Assembly: GCF_900094795.1 (NCBI RefSeq)
Contig: NZ_FMBC01000014.1
Span: 1 to 43,818 of the forward strand
Direction of reading: 5' to 3'
From: Kosakonia oryziphila
GTDB lineage: Bacteria; Pseudomonadota; Gammaproteobacteria; Enterobacterales; Enterobacteriaceae
DNA length: 43,818 nucleotides
In this document: positions 29,314 to 37,947 of the stretch, piece by piece
Layout: every line of letters starts with the position of its first letter
Position numbering within the stretch: position 1 is the stretch's first letter
Notes under the pieces: model-generated
Told to the model about the DNA's origin: nothing
Database searches by the model: none
The model's input: the letters and a program-made list of their open reading frames with translations, nothing else
Made by a program: the position numbers and the translations under genes

Positions 29314-30108
29314 TTAGTGTGAGCTTGTTTTCCGTTCGGCAAAATAGTGGGCCGGCGTGCTGCCCATCGTTTTTCTGAACATAGTGATGAATGCATTCAC
29401 GGACTCATACCCCAATTTAGCCGCCACGTTTTGCACGGATACGCCGCTGGCTAACTCCTGTAGCGCAATAATCAAATGGAGTTGCTGGCGCCATCGTCCA
29501 AAGGTCAGCCCCGTTTCGCGCAACATCAATCGCGCCAGAGAACGTTCGCTTATTGCCAGGCGTTTCGCCCACTCTTTAAACGTACTCCGATCCTCCGGCT
29601 GGCTTACCAGCGTATCGGCCATGGTACGTATTTTGGGATTCGAAGAGACAGGCAGGCTCAGTTTCTGCTGCGGCATGGTGGCTAATTCGTCGAGCGTCAC
29701 CCTGGTAAGCCTGGCAACGTGGCTATCCGCCGGGTAATCAATGCCCTCGTGGGTTAAACGGTCAACTAATTCTTTAATCAACTGAGAAATGGCCAGCGTG
29801 CAACACTTTTCCGGGAGTGCTGCGGCGCCGGGTTCAATAAATAAATAATTAAGATGCGCGTTCCAGGTCGCTTTGGCGCTATGTGGGATCCCGCCGGGGA
29901 TCCAGACAGCACAGTGCGGCGGCACGATCCATATATCATTTTCCGCGCGACAGATAACAGCGCCATACAGCGCAATGATCAGTTGTCCCTTGCGGTGTGT
30001 ATGCATTGGCACTTCGGCTGCGTAATCAACGAACTGGAGATGACGTGCAACGGCAGGGCACGGTGTGGCGTCAGGATCAAATACTTGAGTGGCATCATTA
30101 GTCTGCAT
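29314..30108 (-). CDS. AraC-family regulator with cupin sensor domain
   Basis: This 264-residue protein has an N-terminal cupin-like domain (HTHRKGQLIIALYGAV, then PPHCAVWIPGGIPHS) and a C-terminal AraC double helix-turn-helix. The latter includes FKEWAKRLAISERSLARLMLRETGLTFGRWRQQ and LGYESVNAFITMFRKTMGSTPAHYF. This architecture is that of NimR/YeaM-like regulators, which commonly control a divergent efflux gene. It is transcribed away from the FUSC operon with about 150 bases between them, so it probably controls that operon. The inducer is unknown. Confidence 0.9.
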   Translation of the reverse strand: MQTNDATQVFDPDATPCPAVARHLQFVDYAAEVPMHTHRKGQLIIALYGAVICRAENDIWIVPPHCAVWIPGGIPHSAKATWNAHLNYLFIEPGAAALPEKCCTLAISQLIKELVDRLTHEGIDYPADSHVARLTRVTLDELATMPQQKLSLPVSSNPKIRTMADTLVSQPEDRSTFKEWAKRLAISERSLARLMLRETGLTFGRWRQQLHLIIALQELASGVSVQNVAAKLGYESVNAFITMFRKTMGSTPAHYFAERKTSSH

Positions 30109-30259
30109 AGCATTGGCAACATTTAGTGATTTTTTGACAGAATAGAGTATTTAAGCGAGTACGCAAGTCGGTAATAATCCCGGCATGAACAAAATAAACT
30201 TCTGTCACTGCCGCTTTGGCCGGGCGATATCCAACGTGTTTCATCGTACAGGCACCGTA

Positions 30260-32248
30260 ATGGCTTCATTGACGCTGCAAAATGACGCCAATGCGTTGCT
30301 GTATTCCATCAAGAGCTTTGCCGCAGCGATGCTCGCTTATTACATCGCCTTATCGATCGGTCTTGAAAGGCCTTCCTGGTCAATTATTACCGTTTATATT
30401 GTTTCGCAGACCTCGGTTGGCGCTTCACTCAGCCGATCCCTTTATCGGCTGGCCGGAACAGTTATCGGTGCCGCAGCGACCGTGTTGATTGTGCCCACTT
30501 TCGTGAATATGCCGATTTTTTGCAGCGTGGTGCTTACCGCCTGGATCACTTTCTGCCTTTACTTATCCCTGCTTGAACGAACACCCCGCGCTTACGCTTT
30601 TGTCTTAGCCGGTTACACCGCGAGCCTGATTGGTTTTCCTGCGGTAGCGAATCCCGGCGCGATGTTTGACACCGCTATCGTCCGGGTGCAGGAGATCGTG
30701 ATTGGCATCCTCTGCGCGTCGCTTCTTCACCGTTATGTCCTGCCAAAACGGATCTCCGGCCTGTTCAACAGCAAATTATCGGAAACGCTGCGCTCGGCGC
30801 GACAGACCCTTGCTGACGCGCTGGCAGGCAAATCCGATAAGGCGGCAAACAGTCTGCATCTGGCACTGGCGTTGCAGTACCTTCAGGGCGTCAGCCACCA
30901 CATTCCCTATGACTTCGCCCTTTCCGTACCTGTCCGGCATGCCAGAAATGCCCTGCATGACAAGCTGGCCCGACTGTTAATCGTGATCTGTGAATTACGC
31001 GATCGCGTGCAGATGATTGAGGCGATGCCGGACGATCTACGCAGACTGCTGTGCGATGTTCAGCACTGGCTCGCCTGCCAGGATGAGCGGGAACGAAAAA
31101 TTACGGCAGAAACGCTAAGAATACGCAGCGAGCAGTTAACGGCGCAGCAGGCTAAACACGCGCTGACGTTGCAAGATGCAGTGCAAGCAAGCTTTGCCCG
31201 CCATCTGACGGAAGCCATCCTTCTTATACAGCAATGCGAGCGTCTTGCCGGGGCCATACATGACGCGAAACCGGCGCCAGGGCTGGTGCAAGACCACACG
31301 GTAAAAGGCTATGTTTTCCATCGCGATCATTTTGCCGCTGCACGCACTGCGCTGGGGGCGTTTGCGATAATCATGAGCGGCTGCCTGGTATGGATTTTCT
31401 CGGCCTGGCCTGATGGCGGCACGGCAGTTTCTATCCTTGGTGTCTGCTGTACGTTGTTTGGCAGTTTCGACGCCCCGGTTCCGCATATTGTGAAATACAT
31501 TATTGGCTCCTTCTGGGGCGTATTGATAAGCCTGATCTACAGCTTTGCCCTTCTTCCATACGTTACTGAATTCACTGTATTGGTTGCGGTGTTTGCACCG
31601 GCATATCTGCTGGCCGGATCGCTCCAGGCGCGGCCACCCACCACGTTTATGGCCATGGGGATCACCCTCACGCTGCCGGTGTTGTGCGAGTTAGGTCCCC
31701 ACTACAGCGGAGACTTCGCCGTGGCTGTCAACACCGCCATCGCCTTATTTGCCGCGACCGGTTTTGCCGTGATCGGTATGAGCTTGCTGCAAACGGTGCA
31801 GGCAGACGCGGCAATAAACCGCCTGCTGAAGCGTTGTCGTCGCGATATACGACGCAGCGTGAAAGGCGCCTTTAAACCCGACGAGACACACTGGACCAAT
31901 CTAATGATCGACAGGACTGCCTTGTTACTTCCGCGTTTGCAGCGTAGCAGGCAATCGCCAGCGCAGACGCTTAATCAGATGCTGCACTATTTGCGGATTG
32001 GCCTCGGCGTTATGCATTTGCGTCGTGGCTATTCCCCGGCGGGAGATGATACGGGTAAAGCGCTCAACGAGGTGTTCTACCTGCTTAGCCGCGCCACGGA
32101 TACCGCTATCTTGCGCCAGCGTATTGCCGCCATGATTGGCCTCTGTTTGCCGGGCGGGCAGCAACAATCGCAGCAATTCATTGGCAGGTTGGTTGATTTG
32201 TACTGCGCATTGCAGGAGCAGAACAGGGAGCAGGCCGATGATCAATGA
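30260..32248 (+). CDS. FUSC-family inner membrane efflux protein
   Basis: This large inner membrane protein is of the AaeB/FUSC type. It has two blocks of about five or six membrane segments (near the start and after residue 370) separated by soluble helical domains. The ATG at 30260, with AGG 7 bases upstream, gives 662 residues and begins just before the first hydrophobic block. A start at 30185 would add 25 residues without a good ribosome site. With the following DUF1656 and HlyD genes it forms a pump like AaeXAB, which exports aromatic carboxylic acids in E. coli. The substrate here is inferred only by analogy. Confidence 0.88.
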   Translation: MASLTLQNDANALLYSIKSFAAAMLAYYIALSIGLERPSWSIITVYIVSQTSVGASLSRSLYRLAGTVIGAAATVLIVPTFVNMPIFCSVVLTAWITFCLYLSLLERTPRAYAFVLAGYTASLIGFPAVANPGAMFDTAIVRVQEIVIGILCASLLHRYVLPKRISGLFNSKLSETLRSARQTLADALAGKSDKAANSLHLALALQYLQGVSHHIPYDFALSVPVRHARNALHDKLARLLIVICELRDRVQMIEAMPDDLRRLLCDVQHWLACQDERERKITAETLRIRSEQLTAQQAKHALTLQDAVQASFARHLTEAILLIQQCERLAGAIHDAKPAPGLVQDHTVKGYVFHRDHFAAARTALGAFAIIMSGCLVWIFSAWPDGGTAVSILGVCCTLFGSFDAPVPHIVKYIIGSFWGVLISLIYSFALLPYVTEFTVLVAVFAPAYLLAGSLQARPPTTFMAMGITLTLPVLCELGPHYSGDFAVAVNTAIALFAATGFAVIGMSLLQTVQADAAINRLLKRCRRDIRRSVKGAFKPDETHWTNLMIDRTALLLPRLQRSRQSPAQTLNQMLHYLRIGLGVMHLRRGYSPAGDDTGKALNEVFYLLSRATDTAILRQRIAAMIGLCLPGGQQQSQQFIGRLVDLYCALQEQNREQADDQ

Positions 32249-32453
32249 CATGAATATTGGCGGTGTCTTTTTCCCCGGCCTGCTGGTTATCGCGGTTCTG
32301 GCTCTGGTCTTTACCTTGTTGTGCGTGTCGCTTTTCTCATTCAACAGGTTTTACCTGCGTTTGCCTTATCGCCCGCTGATGGGTTTCTCAATCTATATCG
32401 TTACTTTTTCCCTGTTTATCCAGGGGCTGAATGCGCTGGGGTTATTTGCATGA
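32238..32453 (+). CDS. DUF1656 (AaeX-like) small membrane protein
   Basis: This 71-residue protein has two membrane segments (GLLVIAVLALVFTLLCVSL and a C-terminal YIVTFSLFIQGL). It carries the family's opening NIGGVFFP and the central RFYLRLPYRP. DUF1656 proteins accompany FUSC/HlyD pumps and are presumed pump subunits. It overlaps the FUSC gene by 11 bases and the HlyD gene by 4, so all three are coupled. Confidence 0.9.
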   Translation: MINDMNIGGVFFPGLLVIAVLALVFTLLCVSLFSFNRFYLRLPYRPLMGFSIYIVTFSLFIQGLNALGLFA

Positions 32454-33313
32454 AATCTTTGCTCTCTCTGTTTGTACGTTATGCACTGACATTAAGCGCA
32501 GTGGCAGTGGCAACCCTTCTGGCTTTTATGATGTGGAAACATTATGCGCAGATACCCTGGACCCGCGATGGCCGGGTGCGTGCCGATGTGGTGCAGATTG
32601 CACCTGAGGTTTCCGGGCCGGTGAGCAGTATGGAAGTCAAAGATAATCAATGGGTTAATCGTGGCGATGTGCTCTACACGATCGATCCGCGCTGGTTAAA
32701 GCTGGCCGTGGTCAGCGCTCAGGCCGACGTCGAGGCTAAACGCCATGAGATGTTAATGCGTCAGGATGCGGCGACAAGACGTTCCCGCATCAAAGGCGTG
32801 ATCTCCAGCGAAGATTTGCAGCAAACAGACAGTGCGGCGAACGTCGCGGTGGCGAACTACCATGGCGCGCTGGCTGCGTTGGAACTGGCTCAGCTTAATT
32901 TATCCCACGCCACCGTTCGCTCGCCGGTTGCAGGTTATGTCACGCATCTGCGGCTTCGCGCTGGCGACTATGCCAGCGCTGGCGAAACAAAAGTGGCCAT
33001 CGTCGATGCGAACAGCTTCTGGGTTGTGGGGTATTTCGAGGAGACCAAACTTCGCCATATCCGTGTGGGAAGCAGTGCGCAGATAGCATTGATGGGGTTT
33101 GAGCCCGCCATTATCGGCCATGTCGAGAGTATCGGGCATGGGATCGGTGACAGTAATGACGAGACGGGTGGGCTTGGCCTGCCAGACGTGGAACCGACAT
33201 TCAGTTGGGTACGGCTCGCACAACGTATTCCGGTGCGCATTCATATCGACACTTTACCGGCGGGAATTGATCTGGTGGCTGGCTTGTCCGCGAGCGTGTT
33301 GATTACGCCATAA
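32450..33313 (+). CDS. HlyD-family membrane fusion protein
   Basis: This periplasmic adaptor protein links the FUSC pump to an outer membrane channel. With the ATG at 32450 it is 287 residues. It has one N-terminal membrane anchor (about 10-28), the lipoyl half-motifs VQIAPEVSGPVSSMEVKDNQWVNRGD and ATVRSPVAGYV, and a helical hairpin between them. The beta-barrel part includes FWVVGYFEETKLRHIRVG. It is much like AaeA. It ends 48 bases before a short AraC-type gene on the same strand. Confidence 0.92.
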   Translation: MKSLLSLFVRYALTLSAVAVATLLAFMMWKHYAQIPWTRDGRVRADVVQIAPEVSGPVSSMEVKDNQWVNRGDVLYTIDPRWLKLAVVSAQADVEAKRHEMLMRQDAATRRSRIKGVISSEDLQQTDSAANVAVANYHGALAALELAQLNLSHATVRSPVAGYVTHLRLRAGDYASAGETKVAIVDANSFWVVGYFEETKLRHIRVGSSAQIALMGFEPAIIGHVESIGHGIGDSNDETGGLGLPDVEPTFSWVRLAQRIPVRIHIDTLPAGIDLVAGLSASVLITP

Positions 33314-33361
33314 CGACATCACGTTTCTGGTCAATATTCCGCACACTTTGGGTTTAACGCT

Positions 33362-33736
33362 ATGAACCACAGAAAAGAACTTATCATCAATTTAATCGCG
33401 TGGATTAATCGCAATATTCAGTCGCCAATGAAAATTGATGATGTCGCAGCAAAATCCGGCTATTCAAAATGGCACTTACAGCGACTGTTTTTTGCGGAAA
33501 CGGGCCAGAATCTGGGCCAGTTTATCAGGGAGCGAAAGCTCAGTTTAATTGCCGAGCAACTGATAACCTCCAATGAGTCATTAATTAGTCTGGCAATGAA
33601 ATACGGCTTTGACTCTCAGCAATCATTAACCCGGGCATTTCACAAAAAATATCAACTGCCGCCGCATAAATACAGAAAGACATTTTTCCGTCAGCATTTC
33701 GATGATTTTCATAGCAGCATAAAACTACGGAAATAA
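33362..33736 (+). CDS. MarA/SoxS/RamA-like transcriptional activator
   Basis: This 124-residue protein consists only of an AraC DNA-binding domain, like MarA, SoxS, RamA and TetD. The hallmarks are SGYSKWHLQRLFFAETG in the first helix-turn-helix, FIRERKLSLIAEQL in the linker helix, and YGFDSQQSLTRAFHKKYQLPPHKYRK in the second. The family usually raises efflux and stress gene expression. It lies just downstream of an efflux operon, so it may be co-expressed with it. It is AT-richer than the genes before it, which hints at separate acquisition. It is not close enough to MarA, SoxS or RamA to be given one of those names. Confidence 0.88.
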   Translation: MNHRKELIINLIAWINRNIQSPMKIDDVAAKSGYSKWHLQRLFFAETGQNLGQFIRERKLSLIAEQLITSNESLISLAMKYGFDSQQSLTRAFHKKYQLPPHKYRKTFFRQHFDDFHSSIKLRK

Positions 33737-33790
33737 TCACCGCATAATAGTAGCGGTGAGTCTTCTGTTGCCGATACGGCCCTGTGCGGG

Positions 33791-34123
33791 TTATGCCGAT
33801 CGCGGCTGTAACTGGTAAATCCATGCGCTGACGCGCTTGCCCTCAGTGGTGGTGACTTCGACCAAAACGCGATCGTAGCCCTCTTCAAATTCATCCAGCA
33901 TCGGCCAGTGTTCAGTAAGGTTGTTGGATAAAAACAGATAACCGTGTACCTGTGAGCCGTTTTTATCCAGGACGATGCCAGGAAAATCGGCGGCGGCTCC
34001 CCAGCCACGCGCGTAAAACGTACCGGTGACGTAGCCCGGCAGCCATTCACCGCCGATGTTTTCCAGGATATGTGCATTAGAACAGCCGGGACGCAGTGTG
34101 CCATAGACAAATAACGATTCCAT
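33791..34123 (-). CDS. Gamma-glutamylcyclotransferase-like protein (YtfP/AIG2 family)
   Basis: This 110-residue protein has the family fold, with the N-terminal substrate loop LFVYGTLRPG and the conserved acidic DEFEEGYDR segment that carries the catalytic glutamate. The C-terminal beta-strand VSAWIYQL is typical. Family members act on gamma-glutamyl amines or have unknown substrates. It is alone between the MarA-like gene and the tRNA-Asn islet. Confidence 0.88.
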   Translation of the reverse strand: MESLFVYGTLRPGCSNAHILENIGGEWLPGYVTGTFYARGWGAAADFPGIVLDKNGSQVHGYLFLSNNLTEHWPMLDEFEEGYDRVLVEVTTTEGKRVSAWIYQLQPRSA

Positions 34124-34235
34124 TTTCCCTCAACAATCAATGCGATAAAGCCTTAACGGGCGAAGAGTATCCAAAATACGTTTTTGTGATGAGGTTCGCA
34201 ACTGTCTGCAAACGTGGGCGAGGTAAACGCCGAAA

Positions 34236-34263
34236 AGCAAAAAGCCTGCTCGAAAGCAGACTT
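34236..34263 (-). terminator. Orphan tRNA-type terminator
   Basis: On the minus strand, arms AAGTCTGCT and AGCAGGCTT enclose a TTCG tetraloop and lead into a T-rich tail (TTTTTGCTTTT). The arrangement (tRNA 3' end, short AT spacer, GTCTGC hairpin) is the same as behind the intact tRNA-Asn genes. It looks like the original terminator of a tRNA-Asn displaced by insertion. Confidence 0.7.
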
Positions 34264-34266
34264 CTC

Positions 34267-34285
34267 TAAATCTGGCTCCTCTGAC
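34267..34285 (-). repeat. Probable attachment-site copy of the tRNA-Asn 3' end
   Basis: The 19 bases TAAATCTGGCTCCTCTGAC are identical to 36144-36162, which cover the CCA-proximal end of the intact minus-strand tRNA-Asn and its flank. Similarity continues as GG two bases further and then stops. A short direct repeat of a tRNA 3' end is the usual footprint of integrase-mediated insertion. Confidence 0.7.
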
Positions 34286-34557
34286 CGGGAGCGTTTTAGT
34301 CAGTAACTTGATGATAAATAAGCTAAATATCGTAGCCCTTCCTGTCAAGACCACCAGAATGACCACCAATATCGAATGAGTGTGCACCAAAGCGCAGATG
34401 CGATGCTTATTACTGCAGTAAAGTAGAACTATCTACTACAGGCAAAGGCAGTGGCCTGCTTCACTGGATTGCATTTTTACAGGTAATGGACGCAACAGGA
34501 TAGATGTTATTTCCATGAAGTTAATGTTATGTCTTTAAAAAAGATAAGGGGATGGGA

Positions 34558-35772
34558 ATGTTAAGAGCTTTTAATTATTTCTTCTATATGTTGCTGGCGC
34601 TTTGTGCGGTATCGGCATTTGCACAAGAGACAACGCAGCAACCGATTAAAGTTTCCGATGGGATAACCTATGAGCTTATTGGCCGCTGGGACGTAGATCG
34701 TTTGAATAAAATATTGACAGTTGATACACCCGCATTTTCAGGCGTTAATGTGAAATACACACCGGCTAAAAATGCCGTTAAGCTTTATCGAGTGATCTAT
34801 CCTTCATCCATTCCTGAACACGGCAACAAACCTACGATGACCTCAGGACTGCTTGCCATCCCTGACACCGCGGGAAAATCTTTCCCAATGGTTTCTTACC
34901 AACATGGGACTGTTTATGGAAAACACCAGGTTCCCTCTTTTCCTGATGAATCTCCTGAGACGCAATTGATGATCGCGCAGTTTGCTTCACAGGGCTATAT
35001 TGTTATTGGGGCTGATTATTTTGGCCTGGGCGTCTCCACTGAACCCGAAGGTTATATGGTAAAAGCCAGTCATCAGCAGGCAACCTACGACATGATTAAC
35101 TCATCGCGGCAGGTTCTGGCGCAAATGGGGCTGGAAAATCCTCATCTTTTTTTGGCGGGATGGTCACAAGGTGGTTTTGTGACCATGGCATTGCTTGAAA
35201 AACTCGAAGCTATAGGAATGAAAGTACAGGCGACGGCAACCGCTAGTGCACCATTAGATGTTTTTGCCCTCATGAATGGATTTCTTTCATTCCCGCGCAA
35301 ATTTGATGCGGACTGGTTAAATAGTATTGTGATACTTTCGGCCTTTGCCTATGAAAACTATTACGGTATTCCAGGCCTGGCGCGCTCTGTTATTACCGAT
35401 GAATATTATGATGTGGCGAAAAAAGCCTATGACCGCCAACCTTTTAATCCAGCAGATATTACTTCTGACCTACACAAACTTATTCGTCCTGAATATTTCG
35501 ACCCGCAATATTTCGCTAATTCGGCCTATGGTCGGTTAATGAGCGATGCCCAGGCCTATCGGTGGGTAATCGCTTCTCCGGTACACAACTACTACGGAGA
35601 GGCTGATGAAGCGATCACAGTAGGGGTAGGTAAAATGGCCATGACTTATGCACAGTCTATGGGAGCAGGTAATACGTTGGTTGAGGCCATATCCACCGGG
35701 AAAACGACGCATAGAGGCACCTTTGCCACGGCAGTCCCGCTTTGGAAAATCTGGTTTGACTCTAAACAGTAA
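34558..35772 (+). CDS. Secreted lipase/alpha-beta hydrolase (LIP-type)
   Basis: This 404-residue protein has a signal peptide (about 1-22, ending AFA) and an alpha/beta-hydrolase fold of the secretory lipase type. The nucleophile is Ser203 in GWSQG, an oxyanion-type HGT motif occurs at 116-118 (VSYQHGTVYG), and late Asp (GEADEAI) and His (KTTHRG) residues are candidates for the triad. The ATG at 34558 follows AAGGGG by 6 bases; an ATG two codons earlier abuts that site and is less likely. It is AT-rich compared with the backbone and lies between two copies of the tRNA-Asn 3' end, so it is probably island cargo. The natural substrate is unknown. Confidence 0.85.
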   Translation: MLRAFNYFFYMLLALCAVSAFAQETTQQPIKVSDGITYELIGRWDVDRLNKILTVDTPAFSGVNVKYTPAKNAVKLYRVIYPSSIPEHGNKPTMTSGLLAIPDTAGKSFPMVSYQHGTVYGKHQVPSFPDESPETQLMIAQFASQGYIVIGADYFGLGVSTEPEGYMVKASHQQATYDMINSSRQVLAQMGLENPHLFLAGWSQGGFVTMALLEKLEAIGMKVQATATASAPLDVFALMNGFLSFPRKFDADWLNSIVILSAFAYENYYGIPGLARSVITDEYYDVAKKAYDRQPFNPADITSDLHKLIRPEYFDPQYFANSAYGRLMSDAQAYRWVIASPVHNYYGEADEAITVGVGKMAMTYAQSMGAGNTLVEAISTGKTTHRGTFATAVPLWKIWFDSKQ

Positions 35773-36025
35773 CAATAAAGAACTCGCTCAACCTGTATGC
35801 CCTGATATTATTATCAGGGCATACAGAGTGGTCATAATGTGATATCAGCGGTATATAAAGCTGATATTATCCTCGTCTGTATCGCTGATATGAATGAGCA
35901 CAGTTATATCTCTTCGGGTAAGCTGCCTGCTTCTCAAGCCGCTTCAACGTTTTCCTGGTTTGTTCGTCTGTAGTGACACACTGAACTACAGGGCGCATGA
36001 AACAAGGGCATTCACCCGGATGCAT
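35773..36025. other. Gene-free part of the tRNA-Asn islet
   Basis: No credible gene is visible. It contains a perfect stem-loop (35793-35826) and a second dyad with arms ATATCAGC (35842-35849) and GCTGATAT (35860-35867), with a further GCTGATAT at 35884. The short open frame here has no family similarity and overlaps these repeats. Confidence 0.45.
35793..35826. terminator. Perfect 15-bp stem-loop after the lipase gene
   Basis: CTGTATGCCCTGATA and its exact inverse complement enclose a TTAT loop, 20 bases after the lipase stop. There is no T-run, so it may act as a terminator with other factors or protect the mRNA 3' end. Confidence 0.6.
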
Positions 36026-36149
36026 TACCAACATATTTACCAGCAAAGGGTATGGCTTCGAGTGGTTTTTAGTGAACGCGAAAGAAGGGATAACCACTGA
36101 CAGAAATGCAAAAAAGCAGACGTCGGTAAACGTCTGCTTTCTTTAAATC
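36026..36149. repeat. tRNA-Asn flanking repeat, copy A
   Basis: From TACCAACAT to the tRNA end this segment matches 43590-43723 with scattered changes and a few small indels. Shared blocks include TTTACCAGCAAA, GGTTTTTAGTGAACG and GAAAGAAGGGATAACCA. Both copies lie directly downstream of a minus-strand tRNA-Asn. No gene is recognised in it. Confidence 0.75.
36113..36140 (-). terminator. Terminator of tRNA-Asn (36150-36225)
   Basis: On the minus strand, AAAGCAGACG pairs with CGTCTGCTTT and is followed by a run of six T residues, about 10 bases after the tRNA end. Confidence 0.85.
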
Positions 36150-36225
36150 TGGCTCCTCTGACTGGACTCGAACCAGTGACATACGGATTAACAGTCCGCC
36201 GTTCTACCGACTGAACTACAGAGGA
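36150..36225 (-). tRNA. tRNA-Asn (anticodon GTT)
   Basis: The 76-base gene including encoded CCA matches E. coli tRNA-Asn. It has the TCCTCTG acceptor, AGTTCAGTCGGTAGAACG D-arm, anticodon stem-loop GGACTGTTAATCC with GTT, and GGTTCGAGTCC T-arm. The 3' end is duplicated at 34267-34285, so this locus seems to have received an insertion that restored the tRNA. Confidence 0.98.
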
Positions 36226-36240
36226 ATCGTGTGGAGGCCT

Positions 36241-36268
36241 ATCTTAGCGGCGAAAAATCTTTTGTCAA
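36241..36268 (-). promoter_or_regulatory. Promoter of tRNA-Asn (36150-36225)
   Basis: On the minus strand TTGACA (36263-36268) and TAAGAT (36241-36246) are 16 bases apart, placing the start a few bases before the tRNA. This is a typical stable-RNA promoter arrangement. Confidence 0.7.
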
Positions 36269-36417
36269 ACCTCATTTTAGCGATAACGAGCTGACTGATG
36301 AATCCATCGACAGTTTGACCTAATAAGCACCAATTTTCGGAGTAAATGCTTTGCAGGATCAGTGTTTCTACCTCATCATTTGAAATGTGATTTCATCTTT
36401 CGCGGCTAAGGACCATT

Positions 36418-37866
36418 TTGAACCTCGTCACCCCCTTACGCCAGGCCGTCATACGTACGCCCTGGTACAGAAAACGTAAAAGTTACCGTGTATTATTCTG
36501 GCGAGAAATCACTCCCCTTGCCGTACCAATTTTCCTGGAAAACACCTGTGTTTTGATGATGGGTGTACTCAGCACGTTTCTGGTGAGCTGGCTGGGTAAA
36601 GAAGCGATGGCAGGCGTCGGCCTGGCGGATAGCTTCAATATGGTGGTGATGTCTTTTTTTGCCGCCATTGATTTAGGGACGACGGTGGTCGTGGCTTTCA
36701 GCCTTGGCAAACTGGATGGTGAGCGGGCGAGGGCGGCAACGCGGCAGTCGCTGGTGATCATGACCTTGTTTGCCATTGTACTGGCAGCGGTGATCCACTA
36801 CTTTGGCACACAAATCGTCGACTTTATCGCCGGTGCGGCGACAGCCGAAGTTAAAGCGCTGGCGCTGACCTACCTTGAACTCACCGTTATCAGCTACCCG
36901 GCGGCGGCGATTGCCCTGATTGGCAGCGGCGCGCTGCGTGGTGCAGGCAATACCAAAATCCCGCTGTTGATTAATGGCGGGATGAATATCCTCAACATCA
37001 TTATCAGCAGCATCCTGATTTATGGCCTTTGGGGCTGGAAAGGTATGGGTTTTGCCGGTGCCGGGTTGGGGCTGACCATTTCCCGCTATATTGGTGCGGT
37101 GGCAATTATCTGGGTGCTGATGATTGGTTTTAACCCGGCGCTGCGGATCTCGCTGAAAAGCTACTTCGAGAAACTCAACTTCTCCATTATCTGGGAAGTG
37201 ATGGGAATCGGTATTCCGGCCAGTATTGAGTCGGTGCTGTTTAACGGCGGCAAGCTGTTGACGCAGATGTTTGTCGCGGGCATGGGTACTAACGTTATCG
37301 CCGGTAACTTTATCGCCTTCTCCGTGGCGGCGCTGATTAACCTGCCGGGGAACGCGCTCGGTTCCGCGTCTACCATTATTACCGGTAAGCGCCTTGGTAA
37401 AGGGCAGATAGGCCAGGCGGAACGCCAGCTACGCCATGTCTTCTGGCTTTCGACGCTGATGCTGACGGCCATTGCCTGGGGTACTGCGCCTTTTGCCGGG
37501 CTATTCGCCTCCTTTTATACCCAGGAAGAGGACGTAAAAGAGGTGGTTAAAGTGCTTCTGTGGCTTAATGCGGCGTTTATGCCGATCTGGGCAGCGTCGT
37601 GGGTGCTGCCTGCGGGCCTGAAAGGCGCGCGTGATGCCCGTTTCGCTATGTGGGTTTCTATGCTGGGGATGTGGGGTTGCCGGGTAGTGGCAGGGTATAC
37701 GCTGGGGATCATGCTCGGTATGGGTGTGATCGGCGTCTGGCTCGGGATGTTCCTCGACTGGGCGGTACGCGGCGTCTTCTTCTACTGGCGTATGGCGAGC
37801 GGCAGGTGGTTGTGGAAGTATCCCAGGCCGCAGAAAAGCGCCATTTCTGCGCAACCTGGAGAATAA
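36418..37866 (+). CDS. yeeO: MATE-family efflux protein YeeO
   Basis: YeeO is a 12-segment inner membrane multidrug and toxin extrusion transporter; the E. coli protein exports flavins and some peptides. The 482-residue product contains LFWREITPLAVPIFLENTCVL, the GSGALRGAGNTKIPLLING motif repeated as WVLPAGLKGARDA in the second half, and LIN-PGNALGSASTI, as in E. coli YeeO. The start is TTG, with AAGGA 5 bases upstream. The E. coli annotation has a longer N-terminus that is absent here. It lies between two tRNA-Asn genes, as in E. coli. Confidence 0.93.
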   Translation: MNLVTPLRQAVIRTPWYRKRKSYRVLFWREITPLAVPIFLENTCVLMMGVLSTFLVSWLGKEAMAGVGLADSFNMVVMSFFAAIDLGTTVVVAFSLGKLDGERARAATRQSLVIMTLFAIVLAAVIHYFGTQIVDFIAGAATAEVKALALTYLELTVISYPAAAIALIGSGALRGAGNTKIPLLINGGMNILNIIISSILIYGLWGWKGMGFAGAGLGLTISRYIGAVAIIWVLMIGFNPALRISLKSYFEKLNFSIIWEVMGIGIPASIESVLFNGGKLLTQMFVAGMGTNVIAGNFIAFSVAALINLPGNALGSASTIITGKRLGKGQIGQAERQLRHVFWLSTLMLTAIAWGTAPFAGLFASFYTQEEDVKEVVKVLLWLNAAFMPIWAASWVLPAGLKGARDARFAMWVSMLGMWGCRVVAGYTLGIMLGMGVIGVWLGMFLDWAVRGVFFYWRMASGRWLWKYPRPQKSAISAQPGE

Positions 37867-37900
37867 TTCGGCAAACGCGCCGAAAAACGCAAATCAGACT

Positions 37901-37929
37901 TTGACAAGGGCCAGGGGCATCGCTAATAT
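37901..37929 (+). promoter_or_regulatory. Promoter of tRNA-Asn (37948-38023)
   Basis: TTGACA (37901-37906) and TAATAT (37924-37929) are 17 bases apart. They are followed by a GC-rich discriminator (GCGCCCCG), which is typical of stable-RNA promoters under stringent control. Confidence 0.9.
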
Positions 37930-37947
37930 GCGCCCCGTTCACACGAT

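Larger units (their letters stand above)
34124..34557. other. Intergenic region with tRNA-Asn 3'-end remnant
   Basis: No credible gene is present. The region contains a terminator hairpin and a short copy of the tRNA-Asn 3' end (annotated separately), after which the sequence becomes AT-rich up to the lipase gene. I read it as the outer boundary of a small island. Confidence 0.5.

Noticed and set aside
34130..34390. Minus-strand open frame next to the cyclotransferase-like gene
   Set aside because: It runs through the tRNA-end remnant and the orphan terminator and shows no protein family features.
35894..36100. 68-codon open frame upstream of tRNA-Asn
   Set aside because: It crosses into the flanking repeat. 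The repeat copy at 43590-43723 has small indels that break the frame, so coding is not conserved.
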